DNA of 64,000 nucleotides from an uncultured Pseudomonadota bacterium (GTDB taxonomy: Bacteria > Pseudomonadota > Gammaproteobacteria > Methylococcales > Methylomonadaceae), in NCBI GenBank assembly GCA_903918375.1, contig CAIXED010000008.1:62001-126000 (forward strand), written 5' to 3'. This document shows, piece by piece, positions 40,485 to 48,768 of this stretch (within the stretch, counting starts at the first letter, position 1; every line of letters begins with the position of its first letter). The notes beneath the pieces are model-generated. The model saw nothing but the letters and a program-made list of their open reading frames with translations. It made no database searches and was not told the origin of the DNA. Both the position numbers and the translations under genes were made by a program.

Positions 40485-41310
40485 GACTCACCTGCTGTTG
40501 AATGCTGGCGATAGTCGCGACTTCGTTTAATAACTCTGGCAACGGCGGCAAATTAAAATCGCGCTCTAGTAGAGTAGGGAATACGCCATGCACTTGATAA
40601 GCTTTTTCCAACAAAGCCCAAACCGGATCAATCACCGGTGCGCCATGGGTATCGACTAAAAAATCAGCGGCTTGCACATAATGTCCAGCGATATGAGCAT
40701 AGGCAATTCGCTCCGAGGGCATCGCCTTTAGAAAAGCTTCAGCATCGTAGCCGTGATTAACACTGTTGACGTAAATGTTGTTAATGTCGATTAACACATC
40801 ACAATCGGCTTCACTGACGACGGCATTAAAAAACTCAATTTCGGACATTTCTTGTCCAGGCGCAGCGTAGTAGGAAATATTTTCGATGGCGATTTTTTGT
40901 TCGAGAATGTCTTGCACACGGCGTATGCGTTGCGCGACATGATTAACGGCTTCGGCTGTAAAGGGAATCGGCATCAGGTCGTAGAGGTGCCCTTGATGGC
41001 TACAGTAGCTTAGGTGTTCGCTGTAAAACTTAATCCCGTGTTCAGCGATAAAGGCTTTTAAAGCGCGGACAAAGCTTTCATCTAAGTCATCGCTACTGCC
41101 AATCGATAATGACAAGCCATGAGCGACAAAGTTAAAACGCTCGGTCATGGCTCGAAATTGTTTGCCTGATTTGCCGCCTATCGTTATCCAGTTTTCTGGA
41201 GCGATTTCGTAAAAATCAACTTGGCTAGATGGGTTTTCGATAATCTGGCTCAGGAACGAACGCCGTAAGCCAAGCCCCGCGCCATGAAGCAGATTTCGAT
41301 TAGTCTTCAT
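40474..41310 (-). CDS. MNIO-family peptide-modifying iron enzyme (DUF692, HvfB/BufB type)
   Basis: A 278-residue TIM-barrel multinuclear non-heme iron oxygenase. It starts GAGLGLRRSF, then YEIAPENW, VAHGLSLSIGS, FYSEHLSY, LMPIPFTAEAVNHVAQRI, AIENISYY, DVLIDINNIYVNS, AYAHIAGHY and VDTHGAPV, supplying the His/Asp/Glu/Asn ligands of the family. Relatives (MbnB, HvfB, BufB) convert Cys in a ribosomal precursor peptide to oxazolone/thioamide or thiooxazole groups that bind copper. The ATG at 41310 fits the family start. The likely substrate is the Cys-rich peptide encoded at 41920-42393. Confidence 0.9.
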   Translation of the reverse strand: MKTNRNLLHGAGLGLRRSFLSQIIENPSSQVDFYEIAPENWITIGGKSGKQFRAMTERFNFVAHGLSLSIGSSDDLDESFVRALKAFIAEHGIKFYSEHLSYCSHQGHLYDLMPIPFTAEAVNHVAQRIRRVQDILEQKIAIENISYYAAPGQEMSEIEFFNAVVSEADCDVLIDINNIYVNSVNHGYDAEAFLKAMPSERIAYAHIAGHYVQAADFLVDTHGAPVIDPVWALLEKAYQVHGVFPTLLERDFNLPPLPELLNEVATIASIQQQVSHGG

Positions 41311-41321
41311 AGCGTTAGCCG

Positions 41322-41882
41322 TTATTTTTCCCGCTTTTGGCCAGAGCGCCAAAACAGAAATAAACCAATCGCGACTAAGGCAGCTAAGAAATAGGCTTGA
41401 TATTGTGCAACATCACCCATCACTCGTTCTGCGATATCGCCAAACTGGTAGCCAATCAAACCGAATGAAACCGCCCAAATCAAAGCCCCCAAGAAATTTA
41501 AAATAAAAAATTTCAGCGGACTAAGGCGGCTAGCACCAATCACAAACGGGGTGACGTTGCGGATGCCGTAAATAAAACGGAAACCCAAAATCACCGGCAG
41601 TTGATGGCGATGCAACATATCAAACACTTTGTCGGTTTTACTGTGCCAATGCGGTCTTTTTTCCAGAAAACTGATGCCTTTTAAACGGCCAATATAGAAA
41701 AAAGTCTGATCACCAGCAAAGGTTCCCAAAAACGCTGAAAGAATCACATAAGGCAATTCCAGTCCCATCCCACCTGCGTGAGCTAGAAAACCGGCAATTA
41801 ACAATATGGTTTCACCTTCCAGATAGGTCCCAATAAACAGCGCGAAATAACCGTAATCACTAATAAGTTGCTGTAAATCCAT
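41322..41882 (-). CDS. DedA-family membrane protein
   Basis: A 186-residue inner-membrane protein of the DedA/SNARE-associated family: LFIGTYLEGETILLIAGFLAH with its conserved Glu, LSAFLGTFAGDQTFFYIGR, LGFRFIYGIRNVTPFVIGASR and LNFLGALIWAVSFGLIGY. DedA proteins act as proton-coupled lipid-carrier flippases or in envelope homeostasis. It lies between the Cys-rich precursor gene and the MNIO gene, 11 bases upstream of the latter, where related hvf operons usually carry a DoxX-type gene. Whether it serves the RiPP pathway is unknown. Confidence 0.85.
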   Translation of the reverse strand: MDLQQLISDYGYFALFIGTYLEGETILLIAGFLAHAGGMGLELPYVILSAFLGTFAGDQTFFYIGRLKGISFLEKRPHWHSKTDKVFDMLHRHQLPVILGFRFIYGIRNVTPFVIGASRLSPLKFFILNFLGALIWAVSFGLIGYQFGDIAERVMGDVAQYQAYFLAALVAIGLFLFWRSGQKREK

Positions 41883-41919
41883 GATAGGTGAAGGAGGCTA
41901 GATTGCTATAAAGAAAGGA

Positions 41920-42393
41920 TTAATGACCGCCGTGCATTTTTGCACCACAGCTAGTTTCGCTATCTTTCATTTTTGCGCCACAAGCCATTTGACCTGCCTT
42001 GCCAGCATCATCGTGTTTCATACCTGACATGCCCGACATACCACAAGCACCGTCGTGACCTTTCATCATTGCACCGCATGAACTTTCCATGCCTGGTTTC
42101 ATTTTGCCGTCTTTCATCATCGCGCCACATTGACCTGCGCCGCATGAACCTTCCGCTTTTTTAACGTGACCAGCGTGGTCGTCATGACCCGCTTTAGCTT
42201 GAGCATCAGCTTTTGCACTAGCGCCGCAACCCGCTTCGGTTACTTTGTTGTGAGTATCGGCCGCAACTTGCATATAGCCACCTGATAACTCAGTCATTGC
42301 GAATGGGTTTGCATCAGCGCTGACGTTGGCAGCCAAGCCTGACAATACCACGGTACCCATTGCTGCTAATTGTGTTTTGTTGGTTTTTTTCAT
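41920..42393 (-). CDS. Secreted Cys/His/Met-rich precursor peptide (HvfA-like, bufferin/oxazolin type)
   Basis: A 157-residue protein with an atypical N-terminal signal peptide (KTNKTQLAAMGTVVLSGLAANVSA) and the diagnostic NPFAMTELSGGYMQVA stretch found after the signal in HvfA-type precursors. The mature part is low-complexity, rich in Gly, Ala, His and Met, with seven Cys (56, 84, 89, 106, 117, 138, 149), every one followed by Gly. EGSCG and the following GAGQCG resemble the canonical EGKCGEGKCG core; others are divergent (EAGCG, ESSCG, MACG). It would be modified by the downstream MNIO/HvfC pair, exported and bind copper; that is inferred from the family. GAGAGG lies upstream of the ATG. 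Confidence 0.85.
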   Translation of the reverse strand: MKKTNKTQLAAMGTVVLSGLAANVSADANPFAMTELSGGYMQVAADTHNKVTEAGCGASAKADAQAKAGHDDHAGHVKKAEGSCGAGQCGAMMKDGKMKPGMESSCGAMMKGHDGACGMSGMSGMKHDDAGKAGQMACGAKMKDSETSCGAKMHGGH

Positions 42394-42490
42394 GAGCTTG
42401 TCCTCTCTCGATTAATTCTAATTATGTGTCTCAAACACAATGCTTGGGACTTATCTGTTTTGCAACAGTTCATTCTCGATTATGGCATAT

Positions 42491-43126
42491 TCAAGTTACA
42501 TTCTTCGCCTTAAATTCACATAAATCGATGATACAACAACTTTCGCAACGCGGTTTTCTAGCGATGCAGGTATAACGGCCATGTAAAATCAATAAATGAT
42601 GGGCGTCTTTTTTATATTCCACCGGCACCGTTTTATCGAGCTTCTTCTCCACTTCTACCACGTTTTTGCCCGGTGCCAAGCCGGTGCGATTCGATAATCG
42701 AAAAATATGGGTATCGACAGCAATCGTCGGCAGACCAAAAGCAGTGTTTAAAATCACATTAGCGGTTTTGCGACCGACACCCGCCAAAGCTTCTAAATCC
42801 TCGCGTTTTTCCGGCACTTGGCCTTGATGCAAATCCAACAAGCTTTGGCACAATTTAATGATATTGGCGGCTTTACTATTAAATAGACCGATGGTTTTAA
42901 CGTATTCCTTCAAACCCGCTTCGCCTAAATCCAAAATCGCTTGCGGGGTATTGGCTACTGGGAATAATTTTGCCGTGGCTTTATTAACACCTTTATCAGT
43001 CGCCTGTGCCGACAACACCACGGCAATTAATAATTCAAACGGTGTGCTGTAATTCAGCTCAGTAGTCGGCTCGGGAATCGCCTCGGCTAAACGCTGGAAA
43101 ATTTGCTGACGAATGGTTTTGTTCAC
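42491..43126 (-). CDS. nth: Endonuclease III
   Basis: A 211-residue bifunctional DNA glycosylase/AP lyase removing oxidised pyrimidines. The helix-hairpin-helix LEALAGVGRKTANVILN contains the catalytic Lys, and VDTHIFRLSNR supplies the catalytic Asp. The [4Fe-4S] loop has the exact C-x6-C-x2-C-x5-C spacing in CIARKPRCESCCIIDLCEF. Its size matches E. coli Nth. It is separated by five bases from thyA upstream, so nth follows creA and thyA in one leftward unit. Confidence 0.96.
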   Translation of the reverse strand: MNKTIRQQIFQRLAEAIPEPTTELNYSTPFELLIAVVLSAQATDKGVNKATAKLFPVANTPQAILDLGEAGLKEYVKTIGLFNSKAANIIKLCQSLLDLHQGQVPEKREDLEALAGVGRKTANVILNTAFGLPTIAVDTHIFRLSNRTGLAPGKNVVEVEKKLDKTVPVEYKKDAHHLLILHGRYTCIARKPRCESCCIIDLCEFKAKNVT

Positions 43127-43131
43127 AACAC

Positions 43132-43965
43132 TTATACCGAAATAGGCGCTTTAATCGCTGGATGGGCTTGATAATCCAACACTTCAAAATCCTCATAGAC
43201 ATAATCAAAAATCGAAGCCGGTTTACGTTTTAAATGCAGCTTGGGTAACGGCAACGGCTGACGACTTAATTGCAACTGCGCTTGTTGTTGATGATTCAGA
43301 TACAAATGCACATCACCGCCGGTCCAAACAAAATCACCCACCGCTAAATCACATTGCTGGGCAATCATATGAGTGAGCAGGGCATAGCTGGCGATATTAA
43401 ACGGCAAGCCTAGAAAAGTATCGCAGCTGCGTTGATACAACTGACAAGACAATTTGCCATCCGCGACATAAAACTGAAACAGGGCATGACAGGCCGCCAA
43501 AGCCATTTTGCCCTCGGCGACATTGGCTTGTGGCGATTGTGATTCATCGGGTAAATCGGCGACATTCCAAGCAGAAACTATCATCCGGCGACTATTCGGG
43601 GTTTGTTTGATTTGCTCAATCACTTGGGCGATTTGATCAACCGCCTCACCATTCGCCAGCGGCCAGCTCCGCCATTGTTTGCCATACACAGGCCCTAGCT
43701 CACCGTTGTCATCCGCCCATTCATCCCAAATCGTCACGCCGTTTTGTTGTAAATAAGCAATATTGGTATCGCCTTTTAAAAACCACAACAGTTCGTGAAT
43801 GATAGATTTCAGGTGGACTTTTTTGGTGGTGACCAACGGGAAACCCTGCGCCAAATCAAAGCGCATTTGGTGGCCAAAAATCGATAAAGTGCCGCTGCCG
43901 GTGCGATCACCTTTGCAATGACCTTCGCTGACAATTTTGTTGAGTAATTCTAAATAAGCTTGCAT
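43132..43965 (-). CDS. thyA: Thymidylate synthase
   Basis: A 277-residue enzyme methylating dUMP to dTMP with methylene-tetrahydrofolate. The active-site Cys lies in [13 protein letters not shown], next to [22 protein letters not shown] with the Arg/Ser/Asp ligands; [13 protein letters not shown] near the start and [15 protein letters not shown] fit the family. It is 13 residues longer than the E. coli enzyme, mostly in a loop following the [10 protein letters not shown] segment. It lies nine bases after creA. Confidence 0.96.
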   Translation of the reverse strand: MQAYLELLNKIVSEGHCKGDRTGSGTLSIFGHQMRFDLAQGFPLVTTKKVHLKSIIHELLWFLKGDTNIAYLQQNGVTIWDEWADDNGELGPVYGKQWRSWPLANGEAVDQIAQVIEQIKQTPNSRRMIVSAWNVADLPDESQSPQANVAEGKMALAACHALFQFYVADGKLSCQLYQRSCDTFLGLPFNIASYALLTHMIAQQCDLAVGDFVWTGGDVHLYLNHQQQAQLQLSRQPLPLPKLHLKRKPASIFDYVYEDFEVLDYQAHPAIKAPISV

Positions 43966-43974
43966 GGCGATTCT

Positions 43975-44439
43975 CTAACGACCCCAAGGCATAACAGGGA
44001 CGGTGGAAACGCTATTGGCTGGCGCACCATCAATCACTTTGCGACTAATCGCCAAGTAAACCAAGGTATTGTGTTTGGCATCCCATAAGCGGGTGATATT
44101 GGTCGATTTAAACAACAACGAGGTATTTTCTGAAAACACGGTTTCTTCGGCCGGTAATTTATCCGGCAAACTGATAGGCCCAACCTGACGGCAAGCCAAA
44201 GAAAATTGTGATGGATCTTCGGCCAAGCCCAATGTGCCGGAAATGCCACCCGTCCGCGCTTGGCTGATGTGGCAAATCACATTGTTAATTTTCGGATCTT
44301 GAAAGGCATCGACACAGACTTTGTGATTAGCCCCGACCAATTTCCAAGATGTCGTCACGCAACCAACTTCATCCGCATTGACCACCGCACTGCCCAACAA
44401 CAAGCCCGCCAAGGCATACTTTTTTAAACTGATTTTCAT
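43975..44439 (-). CDS. CreA-family periplasmic protein
   Basis: A 154-residue protein with a signal peptide (MKISLKKYALAGLLLGSAVVNA, cleavage before DEVGCV) and the CreA pattern: VGCVTTSWKLVGANHKVCVDAFQDP, VICHISQARTGGISGTLGLAEDPS, FSLACRQVGPI and a final LVYLAISRKVIDGAPANSVSTVP. Four Cys in the mature chain probably form disulfides. The function of CreA is not established. The ATG at 44439 places the signal peptide at the N-terminus; upstream in-frame starts would extend it. Repeat copy B lies directly upstream. Confidence 0.85.
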   Translation of the reverse strand: MKISLKKYALAGLLLGSAVVNADEVGCVTTSWKLVGANHKVCVDAFQDPKINNVICHISQARTGGISGTLGLAEDPSQFSLACRQVGPISLPDKLPAEETVFSENTSLLFKSTNITRLWDAKHNTLVYLAISRKVIDGAPANSVSTVPVMPWGR

Positions 44440-44459
44440 ATTAGTTTTATCCATTAATA

Positions 44460-44684
44460 AGTAGTTAAACAAAGTGAACAGGAAGCCAGCCTAGAATCTT
44501 GCTTGCCACTTAAGCCGTTCGTGCTGAGCTTGTCGAAGCATGAGCGGCGAGGGGTTGGCGACCAACTCGGCTTTCCCGTTCATCCTTCGACAAGCTCAGG
44601 ACGAACGGGAAAACCTTAACTTGCTTGCCAAAAAAATCGAGATTTTAATTCCACTGACCGATTCACTTTTATTCAAGTGCTTAA
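44460..44684. repeat. Dispersed repeat, copy B
   Basis: About 225 bp homologous to copy A at 39532-39735. The core contains the facing arms CCGTTCGTGCTGAGCTTGTC and CTTCGACAAGCTCAGGACGAA, a long imperfect palindrome of the REP/BIME kind. Its right end supplies the stop codon of the MEKHLA gene (44681-44683), and its left end lies just upstream of creA. Copies A and B also share non-palindromic flanks, indicating a defined element rather than a bare hairpin. Confidence 0.75.
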
Positions 44685-45133
44685 GAAACAAAAATCCAGT
44701 CGCTAAAACAAGCCGCCTGACCATGATACTGCCCATCTTGATCAAAAATATTCCACACCACCGCGTTATCAATCCTAAACCGTCTACCGGTTTTGGAAAT
44801 ACGCACCCCGCTGTAATGGTCGATAAAGCCTTGACTTTTGACCTGTTGCAACAAAGCCTCGCGTTGCTGTTGGTTAACCGGCTCGGCGGATAATCGGGAA
44901 GGCATCGCCAACAACTCATCCCAGCTCAATTCAAACAAATCCAAAGCGCGACGATTGCCGTAATTAAACAGCGGATCAGCACCGGTATCGTGGGCGAGCA
45001 ACACAAAATCGGCTTCAAACAATTGCTCGGATAACGGTTGATTTGGTTTTAGCACCAGCAAGGGTTGATTTAACAAGCGCTGATAGCTGTCGAATAACAG
45101 TTGGCTTTGAATGTTGTTGAGGGTAGGGAGCAT
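44681..45133 (-). CDS. MEKHLA (PAS-like) domain protein
   Basis: A 150-residue single-domain cytosolic protein. FVLLAHDTGADPLFNYGNRRALDLFELSWDELL and SGVRISKTGRRFRIDNAVVWNI are the hallmark of MEKHLA, a PAS-like domain also seen at the end of plant HD-ZIP III factors. It probably binds a small ligand or cofactor, but no output domain is attached. It is transcribed divergently from the RecQ-PRTase gene, 153 bases apart. Its stop lies in repeat copy B. Confidence 0.8.
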   Translation of the reverse strand: MLPTLNNIQSQLLFDSYQRLLNQPLLVLKPNQPLSEQLFEADFVLLAHDTGADPLFNYGNRRALDLFELSWDELLAMPSRLSAEPVNQQQREALLQQVKSQGFIDHYSGVRISKTGRRFRIDNAVVWNIFDQDGQYHGQAACFSDWIFVS

Positions 45134-45286
45134 CTAGTTTGTACTAAAAATTAAAGATTCAAAATCGTTCGCAGGATACACAAACCGCGATTCTATATCT
45201 ACGCTTAAAAACAACGCTGAAATTGACAAAGTAATGTCGATGATCCACCCAAACGCCACTCACGTTGATTATTAAAGGACAAAAAC

Positions 45287-47380
45287 ATGAATCGAACCGA
45301 TGCCGAACAATTTCTAAAAATCGCCTTAGACAATCCTTCTGCTCAATTCCGAACAGGCCAATGGGAAGCGATTGATACTTTGGTTAATCAGCAACGAAAA
45401 TTATTAGTAGTACAGCGCACAGGTTGGGGCAAAAGCGCTGTTTATTTTATTAGCACCAAAATTTTTCGTGATCGCGGCATGGGGCCAAGCATTATTGTTT
45501 CACCTTTGCTGGCATTAATGCGTAATCAGATTGCCTCAGCACGGCGCCTAGGCCTAGTAGCGGAAACCATCAATTCAACCAATTGCGAAGATTGGCAATC
45601 AATTACACAACGTATTAACGATAATCAAATCGACTGCCTGCTTATCTCTCCCGAACGTCTAGCCAACGATGAGTTTATAGACACCGTATTACAGCCAGCA
45701 GCCGACCGAATTGGTTTAATCGTGATTGATGAAGCCCACTGCATTTCCGACTGGGGCCATGATTTCCGCCCAGATTATCGACGCATTGTGAACATTCTGC
45801 GGCAGTTACCAGCAAATACTCCCGTCCTAGGCACCACCGCTACTGCCAATAACCGCGTGGTTAATGACATTCAAAACCAATTAGGCAATATCGAAATCCA
45901 ACGAGGCTCACTAAGTCGTGAAAGTCTGGCGCTGCAAAATATGATATTGCCAGATCAAGCCTCACGCTTAGCTTGGCTGGTACAAACTATCCCACAACTC
46001 ATAGGCACAGGGATTGTTTATACCCTAACCACCCATGATGCTGAACAAGTCGCCAATTGGTTAGCCATAAATGGCATTAACGCCAAAGCCTATCACGGTA
46101 GTATTGAAATGAAAGGCTTTAGCAGCGATAACTATCGCCAACATCTGGAAAACTTGTTGCTGACTAATCAGCTAAAAGTATTGGTTGCAACCACGGCGCT
46201 AGGTATGGGCTATGACAAACCTGATCTAAGCTTTGTGATCCACTATCAAGCACCCGGTTCAATTGTCGCCTACTACCAACAAGTCGGGCGTGCCGGTCGG
46301 GGAATTAATCATGCTATTGGTGTATTAATGTCAGGCATGGAGGATCAAGCTATTCATGCGTTTTTTCGCGATTCGGCCTTCCCCTCAGAAAGCCAAGTTA
46401 ATGAAATTCTTAATCTGCTCAATCAAGCCGATGGCCTAACTATTCGTGACATTGAGCAGCAAACTAATCTGCGTTACGGTCAAATTGAAAAAGTGCTTAA
46501 ACTACTGAGTGTTGAAAACCCTGCGCCAATCATAAAATTAAAAACGCTATGGCGCAGAACCCCAGTTGTTTTTGCGATTGATCAACAGCGTATAGCCCAC
46601 CTGACACAACAGAGGGAGCAAGAATGGCTTGAAGTTCAGCAGTATCTTCACTACCAAGGTTGTTTAATGAACTATTTGCGCGGGGCATTAGATGATACAA
46701 CTATCAATAATTGTGGCAAATGTGCCTCATGTCTGGGGCAATCTATTATCGATGTCTATCTTGACCCACTGCTAATCCATCACGCCGCCAGTTTTCTCAA
46801 GCAAGCCGAAATGCCGATTACCGCTAAAAAACAACTACCAGCCAATGCCTTCGTCAACTACAACTTTCATGGAAATTTACCTGCATCGTTACAAGCCAAG
46901 CAAGGTCGCGTACTTTGTCGCTGGGGTGATGCCGGTTGGGGTAAGCTAGTGGCAGACAATAAACATACCCGTCATTTTTGCGATGAGCTGGTAGATGCGG
47001 TTGTTGAGATGATCACTAAACGCTGGCAGCCAACACCCTCACCAGACTGGGTATGTTGTGTCCCATCAATCAACCATCCACAATTAGTCACCGATTTTGC
47101 ACAACGATTAGCGAACAAGCTCAAGATTCCCTTCATTAACGCCGTCATCAAAACCAAAGCCAATCAACCGCAAAAAGGCCAGCAAAATCGTTTTCACCAA
47201 TGCCGTAATTTAGATGGCGCTTTTAGCATTCATCAACCCATTCCGAATGGCGCGGTATTGCTGGTTGATGATATTGTTGATTCCGGCTGGACATTAACAG
47301 TCATCGCGGCATTGTTACAACAAGCGGGCAGCGGTGTCGTCTTTCCTGTTGCCTTAGCATCTACGTCAGTAAAAGATTAA
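45287..47380 (+). CDS. RecQ-like helicase with C-terminal phosphoribosyltransferase domain
   Basis: A 697-residue fusion. Residues about 20-370 are a superfamily II helicase: Walker A RTGWGKS at 44-50, DEAH at 148-151 followed by CISDWGHDFRPDY as in RecQ, and motif VI-like QQVGRAGRG. A cysteine cluster (NCGKCASC plus an earlier Cys near residue 457) fits a RecQ zinc domain. The final about 100 residues are a ComF-like type I PRTase with PKGQQNRF, NLDGAF and the PRPP loop VDDIVDSGWT (residues 660-669). RecQ proper lacks this domain. The DprA-like gene follows after six bases. Such pairs are plausible anti-phage or plasmid-defence modules; activity is inference. Confidence 0.85.
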   Translation: MNRTDAEQFLKIALDNPSAQFRTGQWEAIDTLVNQQRKLLVVQRTGWGKSAVYFISTKIFRDRGMGPSIIVSPLLALMRNQIASARRLGLVAETINSTNCEDWQSITQRINDNQIDCLLISPERLANDEFIDTVLQPAADRIGLIVIDEAHCISDWGHDFRPDYRRIVNILRQLPANTPVLGTTATANNRVVNDIQNQLGNIEIQRGSLSRESLALQNMILPDQASRLAWLVQTIPQLIGTGIVYTLTTHDAEQVANWLAINGINAKAYHGSIEMKGFSSDNYRQHLENLLLTNQLKVLVATTALGMGYDKPDLSFVIHYQAPGSIVAYYQQVGRAGRGINHAIGVLMSGMEDQAIHAFFRDSAFPSESQVNEILNLLNQADGLTIRDIEQQTNLRYGQIEKVLKLLSVENPAPIIKLKTLWRRTPVVFAIDQQRIAHLTQQREQEWLEVQQYLHYQGCLMNYLRGALDDTTINNCGKCASCLGQSIIDVYLDPLLIHHAASFLKQAEMPITAKKQLPANAFVNYNFHGNLPASLQAKQGRVLCRWGDAGWGKLVADNKHTRHFCDELVDAVVEMITKRWQPTPSPDWVCCVPSINHPQLVTDFAQRLANKLKIPFINAVIKTKANQPQKGQQNRFHQCRNLDGAFSIHQPIPNGAVLLVDDIVDSGWTLTVIAALLQQAGSGVVFPVALASTSVKD

Positions 47381-47386
47381 ACACAC

Positions 47387-48688
47387 ATGAACTTATCACC
47401 CACTGCACAAGCGACATTATTACTAACCAGCTACTTCAGCCCACCGCAAGATGATAGCGAAAAACCGCTAACTAATACGGAATGGGGTCGATTTGCTGTT
47501 TGGCTAAAAAATAAGGACGCAACGCCTGCTGATTTATTATCCACCCAATTTCATCAACTATTGGAAGGTTGGAGTGATAAGAAAATTACCCTTGAACGAC
47601 TACTTGCTTTACTGGCTCGCGGACATAGTCTGGCATTAGCTGTAGAAAAATGGCAACGGGCGGGTTTATGGGTCATTACCCGTTCAGATGATGACTATCC
47701 AAAACGCTTGAAGTCGCGTTTAAAAAACGATGCACCACCGGTACTATTTGGATGTGGCAATAAAGCGCTATTAAATATCGGCGGTATCGCGGTAATTGGT
47801 TCCAGAAATGCAGGGCATGAGGATTTACAATTCACTCACAATCTGGGAACTAAAGCCGCTTATCACGGCAATGGTATTGTTTCTGGTGGCGCAAGAGGTG
47901 TCGATGAAACCGCGATGCTCGCAACAATAAAAAACGGTGGCAATGTGATTGGTGTATTAGCTGATAGCCTGTTGAAAACCGCCACCGCTTCCAAATGGCG
48001 TCAAGGTTTAATCGACGGCCACTTAGTCTTAATCTCACCGTTTTATCCAGAAGTTGGATTTAATACCGGTCATGCCATGGCTCGTAATAAGTATATCTAC
48101 TGCTTAGCAGATGCGGCTTTGGTAGTTCATTCGGGCTTAAAAGGCGGAACAATCAGTGGCGCAGAAGAAAACCTGAAAAAGCAATGGGTTCCCTTGTGGG
48201 TCAAACCAAGCAAAGACAGTTCAGCGGGTAACAGTCTATTAGTTGATCAAGGTGGTTTTTGGTGCCCCGAAACCATCGATCAAGTCGATTTATCATCATT
48301 GACAGCCATCTCTTTTTCAAATTCGTTAAAGCCAACCGATAACCAAGATGACTTATTTAACGATTGGCTTCCTGCACCATCCGCGCAACTGGATATATTC
48401 TCAGATAGCGAGACCAGCGCAGAACTACCGACTGCAAAATCAACAAACACCGAATCAAATTTCAACTCAGAAGCCCATTTACTTGATAGCGATAATTCAA
48501 CAGATTTTTATCAATTATTTATTACGGACTTACTACGATTTACCAACACACCTAAAAAATCCGATGAAATTGAATTGCGAACGGGATTACACAAGTCACA
48601 AATCAACCAATGGTTAAAACAAGCCATTAACGATGGCTATGTTAAAAAACTTAGTCATCCGCTACGTTATCAGCGAATAGAATCATAG
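47387..48688 (+). CDS. DprA-like Rossmann-fold protein
   Basis: A 433-residue protein with the DprA/Smf core at residues about 110-290: VIGSRNAG, SGGARGVDETAM, GNVIGVLADSL, HAMARNKYIYCLADAALVVHSG and GGTISGAEENLKKQ. A helical N-terminal region precedes it, and a C-terminal winged-helix-like segment (EIELRTGLHKSQINQWLKQAI) follows an Asp/Ser-rich linker. It is about 60 residues longer than housekeeping DprA and differs in its N-terminus. It is coupled to the RecQ-PRTase gene. In the described ShosTA system a DprA homologue (ShosA) restrains a PRTase toxin (ShosT), so an antitoxin or sensor role is suggested here but untested. Confidence 0.82.
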   Translation: MNLSPTAQATLLLTSYFSPPQDDSEKPLTNTEWGRFAVWLKNKDATPADLLSTQFHQLLEGWSDKKITLERLLALLARGHSLALAVEKWQRAGLWVITRSDDDYPKRLKSRLKNDAPPVLFGCGNKALLNIGGIAVIGSRNAGHEDLQFTHNLGTKAAYHGNGIVSGGARGVDETAMLATIKNGGNVIGVLADSLLKTATASKWRQGLIDGHLVLISPFYPEVGFNTGHAMARNKYIYCLADAALVVHSGLKGGTISGAEENLKKQWVPLWVKPSKDSSAGNSLLVDQGGFWCPETIDQVDLSSLTAISFSNSLKPTDNQDDLFNDWLPAPSAQLDIFSDSETSAELPTAKSTNTESNFNSEAHLLDSDNSTDFYQLFITDLLRFTNTPKKSDEIELRTGLHKSQINQWLKQAINDGYVKKLSHPLRYQRIES

Positions 48689-48768
48689 AGCGGGGGAGGC
48701 GGGATTCATCGGAATAATTTTGCGACGAGTATTTATTGCCATTCAAAATTCAGTGGATAGAATGAACT

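Noticed and set aside
41920-42393. Reading the Cys-rich protein as a metallothionein
   Set aside because: A signal peptide, the NPFAxTELSGGYM marker and the DUF692/DUF2063 genes downstream point to an exported RiPP precursor.
45287-47380. Housekeeping RecQ
   Set aside because: It lacks an HRDC domain, carries a C-terminal PRTase and is coupled to a DprA-like gene; its Walker A reads RTGWGKS rather than the usual TGGGKS.
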